From Caulobacteraceae bacterium (GTDB lineage: Bacteria; Pseudomonadota; Alphaproteobacteria; Caulobacterales; Caulobacteraceae), in the NCBI GenBank assembly GCA_947456005.1, contig CANGRP010000128.1, forward strand, positions 1-7,691: a stretch of 7,691 bases of DNA. The letters are read 5' to 3'. The position numbers and the translations under genes are program-made. Under the pieces are notes generated by a model that worked only from the letters and a program-made list of their open reading frames with translations, searched no databases and was not told the origin of the DNA. Positions 5,957 to 7,691 of this stretch are shown here, in pieces (the first letter of the stretch is position 1; each line of letters opens with the position of its first letter).

Positions 5957-6652
5957 TCAGACAACCGGGCTCTCTCTCCCCTGGGGATCCCGGAAGCCAT
6001 GGCGGTCGGGACCGGCGCTGCGCGCGTCGACCCCTGGCGCGAGCAGGTATCCGGCGAGCGCGCGCACCAGCCGGGGGTGGAGCGACGGCGGGGCCCCCTG
6101 CCCTCCGTGCGCGTCGGCCTCGACCAGGACCCGGGTGATCAGAAGAAGGTCGCGGGCGACCTCCTCCGGGCTTCCGTCCGGAAAGGGGACCAACTCCTCC
6201 CGGTGATCCTCCAGGAACTGAAGGATGGCCCCGACGAGCCGGCTCTCACTCGACGCCAGTCGGGTCCCGAGGGGCAGACGGCGTTCCTCATGGTCCAGCG
6301 CGGCTGCGAAGACCGGGTCCTGGAACTGCTGCTCGATGGCAAGCCGGGCCAGCCGGCTGAGGCCCTCGAGAAGCGGGAGGTCGGAGACGGAGGCCACCGC
6401 CGCCTCCAGGGCGACGGCGAGCCGCTCTCGCTCCTGCTCGATCAGCGCCACCGCCAGGGCGGCCTTGTTCGGGAAGTACTGGTAGAGCGAGCCGACACTC
6501 ACGCCCGCGACCTCGGCGATGCGGTTGGTGTTGAAGCCGGCCAGCGACTCCCGGGCCAGAACGCGAGCCCCTGCGGTCAGGATGGCCTGCACGGTGGCGA
6601 GGGACCGGGCCTGCTTCGGCGCCTTTCGAGCCTCCAGATGGGGTTTGTCCAT
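5957..6652 (-). CDS. TetR/AcrR-family transcriptional regulator
   Basis: A 231-residue DNA-binding regulator. Seen: an N-terminal helix-turn-helix domain, with ARSLATVQAILTAGARVL (15-32) as helix 1 and FNTNRIAEVAGVSVGSLYQY (40-59) followed by FPNKAAL as the recognition region, all textbook TetR. The C-terminal all-helical ligand/dimer domain (about 70-205) has no feature that identifies the ligand, and a loose polar tail (206-231) follows. Start: the ATG at 6652 gives the family-typical N-terminus. Its ribosome-binding site is weak; an AAAGGA lies 15 bases or more upstream. Longer in-frame starts would read through the operator-like palindrome and are unlikely. It is divergent from the DUF962 gene with a palindrome at 6676-6691 in the 120-base spacer, so autorepression plus control of that gene is the natural inference. 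It is convergent with sugE, so direct control of sugE is not suggested by layout. Confidence 0.92.
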   Translation of the reverse strand: MDKPHLEARKAPKQARSLATVQAILTAGARVLARESLAGFNTNRIAEVAGVSVGSLYQYFPNKAALAVALIEQERERLAVALEAAVASVSDLPLLEGLSRLARLAIEQQFQDPVFAAALDHEERRLPLGTRLASSESRLVGAILQFLEDHREELVPFPDGSPEEVARDLLLITRVLVEADAHGGQGAPPSLHPRLVRALAGYLLAPGVDARSAGPDRHGFRDPQGRESPVV

Positions 6653-6675
6653 GGCGGGGAATGCGAGTCCTTTAC

Positions 6676-6691
6676 GCGAGCAATTGCTCAC
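6676..6691. promoter_or_regulatory. Candidate TetR operator palindrome
   Basis: GCGAGCAATTGCTCAC contains a perfect 12-base palindrome, GAGCAATTGCTC (6678-6689), and matches one of the next two flanking pairs. Symmetry continues loosely to TA...TA at 6673-6694. It is centred 31 bases upstream of the tetR start codon in the spacer shared with the divergent DUF962 gene. Size, symmetry and place fit a TetR-dimer operator covering both promoters. No clear -35/-10 boxes were assigned. Confidence 0.65.
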
Positions 6692-6722
6692 ATACTGGGA
6701 AAGCCGTCCGGAGCCAAGACGG

Positions 6723-6746
6723 GGCGCCCCCGCTTCTGCGGGCGCC
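6723..6746. promoter_or_regulatory. GC-rich hairpin in the leader of the DUF962 gene
   Basis: GGCG (6723-6726) and CGCC (6743-6746) enclose CCCGC (6729-6733), loop TTCT and GCGGG (6738-6742), with a two-base bulge on the left arm. The nine-pair stem ends 15 bases before the GGAG ribosome-binding site (6762-6765). It may affect mRNA stability or translation; no T-run supports attenuation. Confidence 0.35.
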
Positions 6747-6772
6747 GTGACCCAGACGATTGGAGCGAACTG

Positions 6773-7159
6773 ATGACTGAAACCCCCATGCCCTTCTCGA
6801 CCTTCTATCGGGAGGTGTTCCTTCCTGAGCACCGCCACCCCCTCAACGTCGCGCTGCACGTCTTTGGCGCGCTGGCCGGCCTGGCCTGGGTCGCCGCGAC
6901 GCTGGCGGCTCCCGGCTTCTGGAAGCTCTCTGTCCTGCTCTTTCCGGTGATTCATGGCGCGCCGGGCCTCATCGGCCATCGCCTGGTGGAGCGCAGCGAG
7001 GCGGTGGGAGACGCCCGCTGGCGCAGGAGCGACTTTCCGGCCTGGCTCTTCATCCTGGCCAATCACCGGCTCGCCGCGGAGCGACTGGTGCTGTCACCGC
7101 TGGCGGCCCTGGCGCGCGGGCTCCGGTTGGCGCCCGAGCGCCTTCGCCGACGTCAATGA
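6773..7159 (+). CDS. DUF962/Mpo1-like membrane protein
   Basis: A 128-residue small membrane protein. Seen: FYREVFLPEHRHPLNVALHV (11-30) with the family's early H-x-x-P-x-N-x-x-x-H pattern, here H20/H22, P23, N25 and H29. Two hydrophobic segments (about 27-48 and 50-66) follow. H61 and H69 sit in VIHGAPGLIGHRLVE with E73, and a later DFPAWLFILANHRL (87-100) has an Asp and another His. Known of the family: yeast Mpo1 is an Fe(II)-dependent dioxygenase of fatty-acid alpha-oxidation that uses conserved histidines; bacterial DUF962 roles are largely unknown. Inference: a histidine-rich, possibly iron-binding membrane protein acting on lipid-like substrates. Start: the ATG at 6773 has GGAG seven bases ahead. 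It is divergent from tetR across the palindrome, so probably TetR-regulated. The basic Leu/Arg-rich C-terminus (LARGLRLAPERLRRRQ) may partly reflect loss of the native 3' end, because minus-strand coding-like sequence overlaps the stop. Confidence 0.75.
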   Translation: MTETPMPFSTFYREVFLPEHRHPLNVALHVFGALAGLAWVAATLAAPGFWKLSVLLFPVIHGAPGLIGHRLVERSEAVGDARWRRSDFPAWLFILANHRLAAERLVLSPLAALARGLRLAPERLRRRQ

Positions 7160-7223
7160 CCGGGCGGTTCCGGCGCATGCCCTCGACAATCTCTTCGGCG
7201 CAGGCCTCCGGACTGAGCTTCCC
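7143..7223 (-). pseudogene. Possible C-terminal remnant of an SDR-like gene, antisense to the DUF962 3' end
   Basis: Seen: minus-strand reading gives GKLSPEACAEEIVEGMRRN followed by RPVIDVGE, with strong third-position GC bias over about 26 codons. Sequence on either side in the same frame loses protein-like character, and the frame runs on antisense to the DUF962 gene until a stop at 7050-7052. The pattern L-S-P-E-x-x-A-x-x-I-x-x-G-(x)n-R-x-x-I-x-V-G recalls the C-terminal end of some short-chain dehydrogenases. No N-terminal Rossmann part is present on this strand. It is either a relic of a lost gene or a chance frame. Confidence 0.3.
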
Positions 7224-7411
7224 AGAGCCCCGCCATCGCGAGCCCAACCGACGCAAGTCGGTCGTCCTGCGCCCCTCAGGGCCTGGAGAGATCGAAGATG
7301 GAGGGCCGGGTCCGGCTTGCGAAGCGGACCGAACGGTTCAGAATGCCGCCCATCTCGACCAGCATTTCCGGTAATCCTGGCCTGGCCGGCCCCTAGTTGA
7401 AGGAGCGGATC

Positions 7412-7691
7412 ATGTCCAAACCCGTCTGCCTCATCCTCGGCGCCGGCGCGGGCATCGGCGGCAACGTCGCAAAGCGCTTCGCCCGCGAGGGCTACCACGC
7501 CTGTCTGGCGCGCCGCAGCGACAAGGCCGGGCTGGACAGGCTGGTGGCGGACATCGAGGCGGAGGGCGGTTCCGCCAGCGGGTACATGATCAATGCGGTG
7601 GACGAGGGCAGCATCGAGCAACTGGTGACCGACATCGAGACACAGGTCGGCCCGATCACGGTGGCGGTGTTCAACCTGGGCGCCCAGATCG
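7412..7691 (+). CDS. Short-chain dehydrogenase/reductase (SDR), N-terminal part
   Basis: The first 93 residues of an NAD(P)-dependent oxidoreductase; the gene runs off the window. Seen: beta-strand KPVCLILG followed by the dinucleotide motif GAGAGIGG (10-17), helix NVAKRFAREGYHACLARRSD with R34-R35 after the second strand (often a sign of NADPH preference), D64 in a position for adenine contact, and VAVFNLGAQI (84-93). In the last, FNLGA takes the place of the usual NNAG, a variant found in a subgroup of atypical SDRs. The catalytic Ser-Tyr-Lys region lies beyond the window. Start: the ATG at 7412 has AGGAG (7401-7405) six bases upstream, a strong site. The substrate cannot be deduced. It lies 252 bases beyond the DUF962 gene on the same strand, probably with its own promoter. 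Confidence 0.92.
   Translation, partial: MSKPVCLILGAGAGIGGNVAKRFAREGYHACLARRSDKAGLDRLVADIEAEGGSASGYMINAVDEGSIEQLVTDIETQVGPITVAVFNLGAQI

Noticed and set aside
5999..6772. Plus-strand extension upstream of the DUF962 gene
   Set aside because: It is antisense to the TetR gene and lacks motifs; the ATG at 6773 has its own ribosome-binding site and gives a family-sized protein.
7276..7365. 29-codon minus-strand ORF (MLVEMGGILNRS...) as a gene
   Set aside because: Too short to call; an opposite-strand frame over the same bases is equally open. Kept only as part of a finding about possible remnants.

Overview
This window looks like chromosomal DNA from a high-GC alphaproteobacterium. The protein families and strong G/C preference at third codon positions fit the Caulobacterales (Phenylobacterium, Caulobacter or Brevundimonas type), but that placement is inference from composition and gene content, not from a marker gene. 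No rRNA, tRNA, CRISPR array, complete insertion sequence, phage gene or recognisable defence system is visible.

Layout. Bases 1-121 (minus) hold the first 40 residues of a Tat-type lipoprotein that resembles M48 metallopeptidases. Bases 122-1116 are gene-poor and look like an eroded accessory stretch. They contain one small unrecognised ORF (418-654, plus), a decayed fragment of a major facilitator gene (about 826-957, minus), and two adjacent inverted repeats (977-1021 and 1036-1089) that resemble a dispersed intergenic element. Next come a DASS/SLC13-type anion:sodium symporter (1117-2607, plus) and, convergent with it, an intact GPH-type MFS sugar/cation symporter (2671-4092, minus). After a 295-base divergent spacer follow an unusually long glutathione S-transferase-like protein (4388-5482, plus) and a Gdx/SugE small multidrug resistance protein (5615-5932, plus). 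A TetR regulator (5957-6652, minus) diverges from a DUF962/Mpo1-like membrane protein (6773-7159, plus), with a 16-base near-perfect palindrome in the spacer that is the obvious candidate operator. A 252-base spacer carries what may be the tail of a lost minus-strand SDR gene. The window ends inside the N-terminal Rossmann domain of a plus-strand SDR oxidoreductase (7412 onward).

How the genes fit together. The clearest functional unit is the TetR/DUF962 divergent pair with its palindrome. The GST-like gene and sugE are co-oriented but 132 bases apart, so co-transcription is possible but not shown. The two transporters are convergent and probably independent.

The most informative observation is evolutionary. 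The DASS gene is bracketed by an intact MFS gene on one side and, on the other, a same-strand broken copy of that MFS gene. The broken copy lacks exactly the 192 bases lying between two copies of a 10-base direct repeat in the intact gene, and its other end stops at the repeat element. I did not find convincing evidence of a new multi-gene system; this is mostly ordinary chromosome with an interesting scar.
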